From Candidatus Latescibacterota bacterium (lineage in GTDB: Bacteria > Latescibacterota > 4484-107), in NCBI GenBank assembly GCA_030613045.1, contig JAUWMS010000064.1, positions 1 to 8,967 on the forward strand: DNA of 8,967 nt, read 5' to 3'. Shown here one piece after another: positions 1 to 7,070 of the stretch. Made by a program: the position numbers and the translations under genes. The notes under the pieces were generated by a model, which worked only from the letters and a program-made list of their open reading frames with translations, was not told where the DNA came from and did no database searches. Position 1 is the first letter of the stretch. Each line of letters opens with the position of its first letter.

Positions 1-605
1 GAGGAGCGCAGGCTGTATTCGTCCCCAATGATTTGGCTTACCACATTGAAACCACCGGCTCCGACACCGGGAGTATAACCTTGGATATTATTGCTACCGG
101 AATAGGTGAAGAAGCTGAACAGATAAGCTATGAGGATATACCCGCTCTCCCGAGTTCCAAAACCTACGTTGATTTTGACCGGGCCAGTCCGGACTTCACG
201 ATGTCGGTGGATAAAGATGCAGACGGGGTATCAGAGGAGACACGCCCGCCTGACAGCATTGTTCGCACGGACGAGATATTGGTAACTACTCCTTCCACCG
301 GCGGCGTGCTGAAAAGCGAGAACATCTACACCTATCCCAACCCGTTCAACCCAGGCAAGGAATCCGCCACGCTCCGGTTCAGCCTGTCCAAGTCGGGGAA
401 GGTCACAGTCAAGTTCTACGACGTTGCAGGCCAGTGGGTCGCCACCCCGGCCGAGGATCGAGCTATGGAGGCAAAGGTCGAGCAAAGCCTGCCCTGGAAC
501 GGGATAAACAGCAAGGGGGACCTCGTGGCGAGCGGGATTTACTTCTGTGTCATCACCACGGATCAGGGCGAGCGGGCGGTGTGTAAGGTGGCCGTGTTGA
601 GATGA
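1..605 (+). CDS. Secreted/surface protein, C-terminal part with FlgD-like / type IX sorting-type domain (5' truncated)
   Basis: The reading frame is open to the left edge (first complete codon at base 3), so this is the last ~200 residues of a larger protein. A TTG at 33 is in frame but has no clear ribosome binding site and is probably internal. The last ~95 residues begin with YPNPFNP (bases 333-353), followed by alternating hydrophobic strands, a 'VKFYDVAGQWV' strand, 'PWNGINSKGDLVASGIYF' and a final strand ending at the stop. This is the classic pattern of the FlgD Ig-like / secretion-system C-terminal sorting domain that ends many exported proteins of FCB bacteria. The part before it is a beta-rich segment and an acidic 'DKDADG' stretch. 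The function of the missing N-terminal part is unknown; the tail suggests export and surface attachment or release. The domain type is well supported; use of a type IX system is inferred. Confidence 0.85.
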   Translation, partial: GAQAVFVPNDLAYHIETTGSDTGSITLDIIATGIGEEAEQISYEDIPALPSSKTYVDFDRASPDFTMSVDKDADGVSEETRPPDSIVRTDEILVTTPSTGGVLKSENIYTYPNPFNPGKESATLRFSLSKSGKVTVKFYDVAGQWVATPAEDRAMEAKVEQSLPWNGINSKGDLVASGIYFCVITTDQGERAVCKVAVLR

Positions 606-636
606 AAGAAAATCACCACCAAGCAAGAGGAGACCT

Positions 637-1608
637 ATGCGAGAACTAACCTACACGCAAGCACTAAGCGAAGCCCTGAGCGAAGAGATGGCGCGGGATG
701 AAACCGTGTTTCTGATCGGCGAGGACATCGGCGCGTTCGGGGGCGGCTTTGGGATCACCAAAGGATTTGTGGAACGATTCGGCGAACGCCGGGTGCGGCA
801 GACGCCCGTATCCGAGTCGGCCATCATCGGGACCGCGGTGGGCGCGGCGATGACCGGCTTGCGGCCCGTGGCGGAAATTATGTACGTAGATTTCATCACC
901 ACCGCGATGGATCAGGTCGTCAATCAGGCCGCGAAACTGCGCTACATGTCGGGCGGTCAGGTGACCATGCCTTTGGTAATCCGCACCCAGGGCGGCGGCG
1001 GCACCGCGGAAGCGGCTCAGCATTCGCAGAGTTTGGAGGCATGGTTTGTCCACGTGCCCGGACTGAAGGTGGTGATGCCGGCGACCCCGTACGATGCCAA
1101 AGGACTTTTGAAAACGGCCATCCGGGATGACCATCCAGTGATGTTCCTGGAGCACAAGCTCCTCTACGCCGAAACGCAGACCGTCCCTGAGGGCGAGTGG
1201 CTGATCCCTTTCGGCGAAGCGGACATAAAAAGGGAAGGGGACGATGTCACGGTGGTAGCCACCTCTCTGATGGTGCACAAAACCATGGAAGCGGTGGAAT
1301 CGCTCTCCGGAGAAATCAGCGTGGAGGTGATTGACCCCCGAACGCTCGTTCCTCTCGATATCGAGGCGATCCTGAAATCCGTTGAAAAGACGGGAAGGCT
1401 GCTCGTGGTGCAGGAGGCTTGCATCAGAGCAGGCATGGGCGCGGAGATCGTTCGAGAGGTGGTAGAGAAGGCCTTTGACTATCTCGATGCGCCTCCGAAA
1501 GTCCTGGGAAGTTTGAATATCCCCATGCCCTATACGCCCCCTCTGGAGAAGGTGGTTACGCCGCAGAAAGAGGATATTATTGAAGCGGTGAGGGAGATGG
1601 TTGGATAA
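637..1608 (+). CDS. 2-oxoacid/acetoin dehydrogenase E1 component, beta subunit (transketolase-like)
   Basis: This 323-residue protein has the usual full length of E1 beta subunits (pyruvate, branched-chain 2-oxoacid or acetoin dehydrogenase). The N-terminal pyrimidine-binding domain shows YTQALSEAL, the GEDIG motif (E29), PVSESAI with E60 (the family's thiamine-diphosphate activating glutamate), MDQVVNQAAKLRYMSGGQ, and the AAQHSQS loop with H129 (the conserved active-site histidine). The C-terminal transketolase-type domain shows EVIDPRTLVPLD and ends with PYTPPLE. With an alpha subunit it would decarboxylate a 2-oxo acid and pass the acyl group to a lipoylated E2 in the cytoplasm. The ATG has a strong AAGAGGAGA site at 625-633. 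It lies only 31 bases after the previous gene, yet neither an alpha subunit nor an E2 is next to it. The substrate (pyruvate, acetoin or branched-chain) cannot be decided from the sequence. All key residues are present, so it looks functional. Confidence 0.95.
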   Translation: MRELTYTQALSEALSEEMARDETVFLIGEDIGAFGGGFGITKGFVERFGERRVRQTPVSESAIIGTAVGAAMTGLRPVAEIMYVDFITTAMDQVVNQAAKLRYMSGGQVTMPLVIRTQGGGGTAEAAQHSQSLEAWFVHVPGLKVVMPATPYDAKGLLKTAIRDDHPVMFLEHKLLYAETQTVPEGEWLIPFGEADIKREGDDVTVVATSLMVHKTMEAVESLSGEISVEVIDPRTLVPLDIEAILKSVEKTGRLLVVQEACIRAGMGAEIVREVVEKAFDYLDAPPKVLGSLNIPMPYTPPLEKVVTPQKEDIIEAVREMVG

Positions 1609-1619
1609 AAAAGGGAGCA

Positions 1620-1776
1620 CTAAGTATCTGGACAATATTATTTTCTTATGCCCACCACGAAATACACGAAATACACGAAAGAACCCAAAGCACTTCAACC
1701 CCTTGGCCGTGGGGGTTCTCTGCGTCCTCTGCGGCTCTGCGGTGAAATGGGAACTTTATTCTGTCCACCTACTTAT
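1620..1776 (+). repeat. Short inverted-repeat (MITE-like) element, copy 1, A end to B end
   Basis: The left (A) end begins TAAGTATCTGGACAATATTA at 1621. The right (B) end, read on the minus strand from 1776, begins ATAAGTAGGTGGACAGAATA. Just inside each end is CACC followed by three short tandem units: CACGAAATA-type at 1651-1680 on the left, GCAGAG-type (minus strand) at 1720-1744 on the right. The innermost arms are AGAACCC (1680-1686) and GGGTTCT (1713-1719), closing a 26-base loop. The same two end types recur at 8127-8673 in the opposite orientation. It encodes nothing. A non-autonomous mobile or mobilised element is the best reading; no target-site duplication is evident. Confidence 0.6.
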
Positions 1777-1778
1777 GG

Positions 1779-1965
1779 GGCATGTTTCAAAGTTCCCCTC
1801 ACAGTTTGTTAAGAGGAAGGACGCCTCCGCGAATACCGCGAATTTCGCTAATGGATAGGGAAGCCTTAATTTGCGTTCATTCGCGTTATTCGCGGTTCGC
1901 TTTTGGGAAATGCTCCCGATCAGTTCAAATTGCTCGGTGAGTTTTTCGGAAGAATGGAACATGCC
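1779..1965. repeat. Second inverted-repeat element with a CCGCGAATA hairpin
   Basis: The outer ends are GGCATGTTTC (1779-1788) and GGAACATGCC (1956-1965), complementary at 9 of 10 positions; similarity continues weakly inward through TTCC and CTCAC blocks. The core is a strong inverted repeat: CCGCGAATACCGCGAAT from 1827 and, on the minus strand from 1895, CCGCGAATAACGCGAAT, with a loop of about 15 bases between the full arms (1827-1852 and 1868-1895). It starts two bases after the preceding element. The right end stops about 6 bases before the ribosome binding site of the sialidase-like gene, so the element probably forms part of that gene's untranslated leader. Confidence 0.5.
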
Positions 1966-1971
1966 ACAAAC

Positions 1972-1978
1972 GGAGGAG
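1972..1978 (+). promoter_or_regulatory. Ribosome binding site GGAGGAG deciding the start of the sialidase-like gene
   Basis: GGAGGAG lies six bases before the ATG at 1985. The frame is open further upstream, with an ATG at 1961 and a TTG at 1871, but those starts lack a comparable site. Everything upstream of about 1965 is repeat DNA, so 1985 is preferred. Confidence 0.75.
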
Positions 1979-1984
1979 AATACC

Positions 1985-3229
1985 ATGAAAGTGGAAAGAA
2001 CCATTTTGATCCCGGTAGAGGGTGAAAGCCAGCCTTGCGTTGATGGCCAGCACTACGGCGTTTCCATTATGCAGGTGAACACCGCGTACAAAAGCAGGAC
2101 AGGTGTCGGTCTCCTGCAGCAGTATTCGGAGGAAGTCGCTTCCGACGCGATGGGCAAATTCTTCCAGCGGACAAGCGAAGACAATGGGAAAACCTGGTCA
2201 GAGCCGACCGTGATCTATGAGCCGGTTGAAACAAAAGAAGGGATTTTGCGCCAGGGAGAAAGCGCGCTTTTGCTTGATGAGGAAAAGGATGCAATTCTCC
2301 ACTTCTACAATCTTTCCCTCTATCCGGAAAGTCGTTATACCGGGGATGTGGGCAAGTTCACCCGAATATTCCTGAGGATTTCCAGGGATGGAGGAAAAAC
2401 TTTTACTGAACCCGAACAGATCATTCAGAAAGGATTTGATAAGGAGAACTGGGCCAGAGATGTTGTCTACGGCAGGAACAACGCGTCCATATCTTTCTGT
2501 GCGCCCATAATAACGAGCAAAGGTAAGATTCTGCTTCCTACCCAAAAAAGACCGCTGGAGACTGATTCTGACAATCCCTTTTTGATTGACTTAGAAGCAG
2601 GCTGTTTTATTGGGGAATGGACAGACGAAAAAATAGAGTGGGGTTTGGGAGAGATGGTCAACATTGATTCAGGAATATCATCTCGTGGTATATTTGAACC
2701 CACGTTAGCAGAACTTATGGATGGCTCTATCCTGATGATATGCCGGGGAAGCAACAGTACTATCACCGATATGCCGGGCTATAAGTGGTATTGTATTTCT
2801 AAAGATGGTGGCTGGAGCTGGTCTGAACCTTCCGCGTTGACATATCACACAGGCGAGAATTTCTTTTCGCCATCCACAGGTTCGAGATTGATCAGAAACT
2901 CAAAAAATGGGAAGCTCTACTGGATTGGCAACATCCTCAAAAAAAATCCCGATAAAGAAAATCCCGATGGAAACCGGCCGAGATACCCTCTGCAAATAGC
3001 GGAGGTGGATGAAAGAAAGATTGCTATAATCAAAGAGACCGTGCGTGTTATTGAAGATAGACAGGAAGGAGATTCTCCTTTTGTGCAATTGTCCAACTTC
3101 AGAGTGTACGAAAACCGGGAAACCCACGAGTTTATTTTAACCATGGCCAGGATTCAGGAGAGGAGCGAGAAAGACCTTACCTCACCCGCCTATCAGTACC
3201 GAATAAACATGGAGGGCAGCGATGATTGA
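1985..3229 (+). CDS. Sialidase-like (BNR/Asp-box) six-bladed beta-propeller protein
   Basis: From the ATG at 1985 this gives 414 residues. Three Asp-boxes are visible (S-x-D-x-G-x-T/S-aromatic): 64-71 (SEDNGKTW), 133-140 (SRDGGKTF) and 272-279 (SKDGGWSW), each followed by a x-E-P turn. The segment FEPTLAELMDGSILMICRG (237-255) matches the stretch in sialidase-fold proteins that holds a conserved Glu and an active-site-type Arg (E238, R254). No signal peptide is visible, so it is probably cytoplasmic. Proteins of this type are often annotated exo-alpha-sialidase, but in environmental bacteria many are divergent and their substrates unknown; no FRIP-type arginine motif was recognised near the N-terminus. 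It overlaps the next gene by 8 bases and heads a four-gene run. By eye the gene is richer in A/T than the genes around it, which may indicate a separate origin. Fold is confident, sialidase activity uncertain. Confidence 0.85.
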   Translation: MKVERTILIPVEGESQPCVDGQHYGVSIMQVNTAYKSRTGVGLLQQYSEEVASDAMGKFFQRTSEDNGKTWSEPTVIYEPVETKEGILRQGESALLLDEEKDAILHFYNLSLYPESRYTGDVGKFTRIFLRISRDGGKTFTEPEQIIQKGFDKENWARDVVYGRNNASISFCAPIITSKGKILLPTQKRPLETDSDNPFLIDLEAGCFIGEWTDEKIEWGLGEMVNIDSGISSRGIFEPTLAELMDGSILMICRGSNSTITDMPGYKWYCISKDGGWSWSEPSALTYHTGENFFSPSTGSRLIRNSKNGKLYWIGNILKKNPDKENPDGNRPRYPLQIAEVDERKIAIIKETVRVIEDRQEGDSPFVQLSNFRVYENRETHEFILTMARIQERSEKDLTSPAYQYRINMEGSDD

Positions 3230-4061
3230 CACGCACGCGCATTTGGGGAAAGTGATCTTTGGGGCGGACCCGCTTACTCCGGAGAAACTCATCGCATTCA
3301 TGGACACGTATGGAATTGAGAAATCCGTGATCCTGCCGCTCGTGAATCCCGAAGAGGAACACTATTTCTACACCACCGAGCAGGCGTTGGAAGATTGCAG
3401 GAGCTATCCGGACCGGTTCATTCCATTCGTCAATGTGGACCCCCGACGAGGCAGCAACGATGGGAACTACGATTTCTATCCGCTCATCAAGGAATACGTG
3501 GACCAGGGCTGCAAAGGCTTTGGGGAAATCCTCGCCAATCTGCCGGCCCATGATAAACGGCTGAAAGGCATATACAAAGCCTGCGGAGCACTCGGCCTTC
3601 CGGTGCTTCCCGACTTCCGATATGCGACCTCTACGAACGGAGTGATTGATCAGATTGGAATGCCATATCTCGAAGAGGTGTTGTGCGAATTCCCACAAAC
3701 CATCATCATCGGACATGGACCATCCTTCTGGGCGGAGATAGCGGCCGACGTCCCGGGAATCCAGGAAAACTACCCAAAGGGAAAGGTTGAAAAACCGGGT
3801 AGAGTGGATTACCTCTTGGAGCACTATCCGAATTTATGGGCGGATCTTTCCGCCATGAGCGGGTATAATGCCTTAGCAAGAGACCTCGATTATGCAAAAC
3901 GATTTCTGGAAAAACATTACAGGAAGCTGCTCTTTGGCACGGATTATTTTGTGGGAAATCAGGAGCCGCATATTATAGACCTTCTGAACAATGTGGGCTT
4001 ATCCTCCTCAATCAAGCAACGTATTTTCAGAAAGAACGCCGAAGAACTGCTGAAATTGTAG
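3222..4061 (+). CDS. Amidohydrolase-2 family metal-dependent hydrolase (TIM barrel)
   Basis: This 279-residue protein fits the amidohydrolase_2 (ACMSD-like) family. It opens with DTHAH (H5, H7, the strand-1 metal ligands), has IIIGHGPSFWAEI with H165 (strand-6 type histidine), and LLFGTDYF with D241 (strand-8 catalytic aspartate). It ends with the usual 'RIFRKNAEELL' helix. At the expected strand-5 histidine ('LPVLFH' in relatives) the sequence reads LPVLPDFRY, with D131 where His would be expected, so metal binding may differ. No signal peptide: cytoplasmic. Likely reaction: hydrolysis or decarboxylation of a small ring or acyl compound; the substrate is unknown. The ATG overlaps the upstream stop by 8 bases and has GGAGGG at 3211-3216, so translation is probably coupled to the sialidase-like gene. 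Confidence 0.85.
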   Translation: MIDTHAHLGKVIFGADPLTPEKLIAFMDTYGIEKSVILPLVNPEEEHYFYTTEQALEDCRSYPDRFIPFVNVDPRRGSNDGNYDFYPLIKEYVDQGCKGFGEILANLPAHDKRLKGIYKACGALGLPVLPDFRYATSTNGVIDQIGMPYLEEVLCEFPQTIIIGHGPSFWAEIAADVPGIQENYPKGKVEKPGRVDYLLEHYPNLWADLSAMSGYNALARDLDYAKRFLEKHYRKLLFGTDYFVGNQEPHIIDLLNNVGLSSSIKQRIFRKNAEELLKL

Positions 4062-4088
4062 GTTGTTCCTTGTTACACGTTCAAAAAG

Positions 4089-4094
4089 AAAGGA
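4089..4094 (+). promoter_or_regulatory. Ribosome binding site AAAGGA favouring the TTG start at 4103
   Basis: AAAGGA lies eight bases before the TTG at 4103. The in-frame TTG at 4070 has no purine-rich site before it and would add 11 polar residues ahead of a clear first strand (LNLVLIC). No in-frame ATG competes close by. Confidence 0.5.
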
Positions 4095-4102
4095 CTCGAA
4101 CG

Positions 4103-6202
4103 TTGAACCTTGTACTAATCTGTCATGAGGACAATGACCTGTACCGTGTACTGCAGGACAATAACATTGCTTGTAGTCGCTATACGACCACGCGAGAAGC
4201 GATGGACACCGCACAGGACGGCACTGGTATAATGATTCTGGCCGATGGGTATCCGGAAGCCACCACGGAGCTTGATTCCATTTTGTTCAGGGCGGCAGCG
4301 CAAAAAAACCTTCGCCTATACGTGGAATTCCCGGCTACATTGCCGGCCGTGAACGTTGGAGATCCCAGTGACATCGAGTGGGAACGAGCGGTTGTGTCGT
4401 CCGATGCGTTCGCGCCAGAACTGGAGAACCTGCGGATTCTGATGATTCACGGGTGCCGTTTTGTGCCGGTGAAGGCCGAAAGCTCACACATCGTCATGGC
4501 GCGCGTGGCTGGCTTTGATACGGCCGTATATGGTCTCCCGGAAAATATCTTCCCGATCCTGTTCGAGCATCCGCGTGGCGATCTCTTGGTGGCTACCACT
4601 AAGCTCAGCCAGTTTGTCACGGCCAGGTATGCCCCCGTGGATGCGTGGAGAAAAATATGGGAATGGATTCTCAACTGGGTCTGCCCCTATGAGGAAATTC
4701 CCAAGCTCCAGTGGGCGCCAACGGTTCGGCCATCGTACCTGGCGGATGAGGCTCTGCCAACCGGTGCGGAACAACAGGCCTTCCAGCGTGGGGTGCGGTG
4801 GTTCAGGAACGCAAGGCTATTTATCCATCCCTCGTGGAAAGACGAAGCCCGACGTCGCTTGGACGAGTTTCCCGACGGCACAGGTCCAGGTCCGGCAAAA
4901 GACTGGCCCGTCGGTGACGGTACTTGCGGGATGATTGAGGGTGCCAGTTCGATCATTCACCCGGATGGTAGTCAAGACTGGCGCTATCACGTGCGCAATG
5001 ACTGCATGGGCGAATCCTCGATGATGATGGCTCTGGCAGGGGTGTTGTCGGGTGATGCAGACGCAAAGGCCATAGCGGCTAACATCAACGACTTTATCTA
5101 CTTTAATTCAATCTTTTCTCAAGGGTCTCGTGCGAATACCGAGAGCCCATCCTATGGTCTGGTTTGCTGGACAGCCAAAGACAGCGAAGGAGGCATCTAC
5201 TACGGCGATGACAACGCTCGCTCCATGCTCGGAACTATGGCCACCTCAGCGCTTCTAAACACCGACCGCTGGGATGAACCGCTTTTAAGATGTCTGCTTG
5301 CCAACCTTCGTACAACCGGTCCACTGGGATTTCGCAACGGCCGTCGTTCAGCCGATGACCTTCAGGAAAAAGGTTGGCGGCATTATTGGACTACGCCCCG
5401 CACAAACTATGCTCCTCACTATGAGAGTTCGCTCTGGGCGTGTTTTCTCTGGGCCTACCACCACACCGGCTTTACTCCATTTATAGAGAAGGCCGGGAAC
5501 GCGATCCGTATGACGATGGAGGTTTACCCGGACGAGTGGCGATGGACGAATGGCATCCAGCAGGAGCGCGCGCGCATGTTGTTGCCGCTGGCTTGGCTGG
5601 TGCGTGTGGAGGACAACAATGAGCACCGGAACTGGCTCCGCTTTATGGCCGAAGAGCTTCTATCCCGGCAGGACGCCTGTGGTGCCATCCGCGAGGAGGT
5701 GGGCAAGGACGGAAAAGGAGCCTACGGCCCGCCCAAAACCAACGAAGAATACGGCACCGCGGAAGCGCCCCTCATTCAGCAGAACGGTGATTCCCTCTGT
5801 GACCTTCTTTATACCACGAACTTTGCATTTTTCGCACTGCACGAGGCCTCCACGGCTACGGGCGATCCGTTCTATGCTCAGGCCGAGGAAAAGCTGGCGA
5901 AGTTCCTCTGCCGAATTCAGGTGCGGTCCGAGACGCATCCGGAGTTCGACGGCGCGTGGTTCCGCGCCTTCGAGTTCAACCGATGGGATTATTGGGCCAG
6001 TAACGCCGATCTGGGTTGGGGCGCCTGGAGTATCGAGTCCGGCTGGACGCAGACGTGGATTGCAACTACGTTGGCACTTCGGCAGATGGAGACCTCATTA
6101 TGGGATTTGACTGCGGAGAGCCAAATTGCCAAGTACCTCGATAAGCTGGCGTTCGTCATGCTGCCGGATGTGAAAGGATCTACACTCGAGCAGAGCAATT
6201 GA
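4103..6202 (+). CDS. Probable six-hairpin (alpha/alpha-barrel) glycosidase-like protein with an N-terminal Rossmann/GATase-like region
   Basis: From the TTG at 4103 the protein has 699 residues (710 from the TTG at 4070). Two regions are apparent. The first ~190 residues alternate strands and helices (NLVLICHEDND, GIMILADGYPEA, LRILMIHGCRFV, GDLLVATTKLSQFVTARYAP, then a WRKIWEWILNWV helix), resembling a class-I glutamine-amidotransferase-like fold without an obvious nucleophile Cys-His-Glu set. The remaining ~480 residues are helical with many aromatic and acidic residues: 'DCMGESSMMMALAG', 'YGDDNARSMLGTMATSALL', 'NYAPHYESSLWACFLWAYHHTG', 'NGDSLCDLLYTTNFAFFALHEAS' and 'SNADLGWGAWSIESGWTQTWIATTLALR'. 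This repeating helix-hairpin pattern is typical of (alpha/alpha)6 toroid carbohydrate enzymes. No specific GH family was recognised. No signal peptide. It starts 41 bases after the amidohydrolase and precedes a CBM9-like gene, which supports a carbohydrate role. Confidence 0.7.
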   Translation: MNLVLICHEDNDLYRVLQDNNIACSRYTTTREAMDTAQDGTGIMILADGYPEATTELDSILFRAAAQKNLRLYVEFPATLPAVNVGDPSDIEWERAVVSSDAFAPELENLRILMIHGCRFVPVKAESSHIVMARVAGFDTAVYGLPENIFPILFEHPRGDLLVATTKLSQFVTARYAPVDAWRKIWEWILNWVCPYEEIPKLQWAPTVRPSYLADEALPTGAEQQAFQRGVRWFRNARLFIHPSWKDEARRRLDEFPDGTGPGPAKDWPVGDGTCGMIEGASSIIHPDGSQDWRYHVRNDCMGESSMMMALAGVLSGDADAKAIAANINDFIYFNSIFSQGSRANTESPSYGLVCWTAKDSEGGIYYGDDNARSMLGTMATSALLNTDRWDEPLLRCLLANLRTTGPLGFRNGRRSADDLQEKGWRHYWTTPRTNYAPHYESSLWACFLWAYHHTGFTPFIEKAGNAIRMTMEVYPDEWRWTNGIQQERARMLLPLAWLVRVEDNNEHRNWLRFMAEELLSRQDACGAIREEVGKDGKGAYGPPKTNEEYGTAEAPLIQQNGDSLCDLLYTTNFAFFALHEASTATGDPFYAQAEEKLAKFLCRIQVRSETHPEFDGAWFRAFEFNRWDYWASNADLGWGAWSIESGWTQTWIATTLALRQMETSLWDLTAESQIAKYLDKLAFVMLPDVKGSTLEQSN

Positions 6203-6220
6203 TACGATTCAACCAAGCAA

Positions 6221-6227
6221 GGGAGGG
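6221..6227 (+). promoter_or_regulatory. Ribosome binding site GGGAGGG for the CBM9-like gene
   Basis: GGGAGGG is four bases before the ATG at 6232. An in-frame TTG at 6199 overlaps the previous stop codon but has no site, so the ATG is chosen. Confidence 0.7.
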
Positions 6228-6231
6228 TTCA

Positions 6232-6927
6232 ATGTCAAGTGAACAGAATGCGATCAAGGAGGAGCATCCCTATCGTTGCCCATTCATCTCAGAGCCGATG
6301 AAGATAGACGGGCTGCTGAATGAACCCGCCTGGCAACGTGCAAAGCCGCTGAGCTTCATCGTGCCCGTGACCTTCGAGAACGTCGTGAGCAAGACCGAGG
6401 CGCGCCTGCTCTGGGACAGGGAGTATCTTTACGTGGGGTTCAAGGCGTACGACAAGGACATCTGGAGTTATTACACCGAAAGGGACGATCCCACCTGTCA
6501 TGAGGACGTGTTGGAGGTTTTCTTCAAGACCGATCCTCAGCAGGAGCCGTATTACAATTTTGAGATCAACGCGCTGGGCACGGTGTACGATGCGTACAAT
6601 CTCCGAAGACAACTCGCCGGGGGCGGCCACCGATGGAGCCAATGGAATTGCGAGGGCCTCGAGGTCGGCGTGCACATCGAGGGCACGCTGAACAACCCGG
6701 AAGACGAGGACGAATACTGGCAGTTGGAGGTCGCCATTCCTTTCGCCGATTTGCCCGGTCTGAAAGGCAACATCCCGAAGCCGGGAGACGAGTGGCTTTT
6801 CCATCTGGGCCGCTACGATTATTCGGTGTATCTCCCCGAAGGCGTGGAGTTGTCCTCCTGCGCCCGGTTGTCTGAGGTCCAGTTCCATCGCTATGAGGAT
6901 TGGCTGCCTTTGCGATTTGAAAAATAA
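6232..6927 (+). CDS. CBM9-like carbohydrate-binding (DOMON-type) protein
   Basis: This 231-residue protein consists of a single CBM9-like domain. It shows the family opening KIDGLLNEPAW (24-34), then SKTEARLLWDREYLYVGFKAYDKD (about 53-76), HEDVLEVFF (90-98, the acidic 'D-x-x-E-x-F' strand), NFEINALGTVYDA, WQLEVAIPFADLPGL and a final HLGRYDYSVY. CBM9-like domains bind sugar ends or other polar ligands and usually sit inside secreted enzymes; here the domain stands alone and has no signal peptide, so it may act in the cytoplasm as a binding partner or as an unrecognised enzyme. It lies 29 bases after the alpha/alpha-barrel gene and is probably the last gene of the run beginning at 1985. The domain call is good; the role is inferred. 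Confidence 0.82.
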   Translation: MSSEQNAIKEEHPYRCPFISEPMKIDGLLNEPAWQRAKPLSFIVPVTFENVVSKTEARLLWDREYLYVGFKAYDKDIWSYYTERDDPTCHEDVLEVFFKTDPQQEPYYNFEINALGTVYDAYNLRRQLAGGGHRWSQWNCEGLEVGVHIEGTLNNPEDEDEYWQLEVAIPFADLPGLKGNIPKPGDEWLFHLGRYDYSVYLPEGVELSSCARLSEVQFHRYEDWLPLRFEK

Positions 6928-6937
6928 CCAACCCATT

Positions 6938-7034
6938 CACCACGGATACCCACGGAATATCACAGAAAAAGAACTGGAATGCAAAGGTTTCTTTGACAAA
7001 GGACTTCTGTGTAGTTCCGTGAGATTCCGTGGTG
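6938..7034. repeat. Long-arm hairpin of CACGGA-type repeats after the CBM9-like gene
   Basis: The arms are 6938-6967 (CACCACGGATACCCACGG...) and 7005-7034, whose reverse complement begins CACCACGGAATCTCACGG. They match at 24 of 30 positions with a 37-base loop. Each arm contains three roughly 10-base units (CACGGAT/CACGGAA/CACAGAA). The hairpin fills the gap between two same-strand genes and could slow or end transcription after the operon, but it lacks the T-run of an intrinsic terminator. TAAGT..TGGAC ends like those of the elements at 1620 and 8127 were not recognised here. Confidence 0.75.
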
Positions 7035-7070
7035 AGCGGTTGCGTCCATTCTGAATAACGGGGGTGCGAA

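Larger units (their letters stand above)
1609..1984. other. Intergenic repeat block between the E1 beta gene and the sialidase-like gene
   Basis: This 376-base gap contains no credible gene. Short open frames across it translate only repeated DNA. It holds two abutting inverted-repeat elements: one at about 1620-1776 with TAAGT..TGGAC ends, and one at about 1779-1965 with GGCATGTTYC ends and a CCGCGAATA hairpin at its centre. The last ~20 bases are the ribosome binding site region of the next gene. No clear -35/-10 pair was recognised. Confidence 0.7.

Noticed and set aside
664..1698. A 344-codon minus strand open frame opposite the E1 beta gene
   Set aside because: It lies antisense to a fully convincing conserved enzyme; His/Arg-rich composition is typical of a shadow frame in GC-rich coding DNA.
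1601..1858. An 85-codon + strand open frame after the E1 beta gene
   Set aside because: It begins inside the E1 beta gene's last codons, has no ribosome binding site and translates the repeat element (NTRNTRK-type peptide).
3177..3824. A 215-codon minus strand open frame opposite the amidohydrolase
   Set aside because: Antisense shadow of a gene with clear metal-binding motifs.
5550..6110. A 186-codon + strand frame inside the alpha/alpha-barrel gene
   Set aside because: Arg/Ser/Pro-rich out-of-frame shadow; the enclosing frame has the consistent domain pattern.
6938..7034. Intrinsic (rho-independent) terminator after the CBM9-like gene
   Set aside because: The hairpin has a 37-base loop and no T-run follows the right arm.
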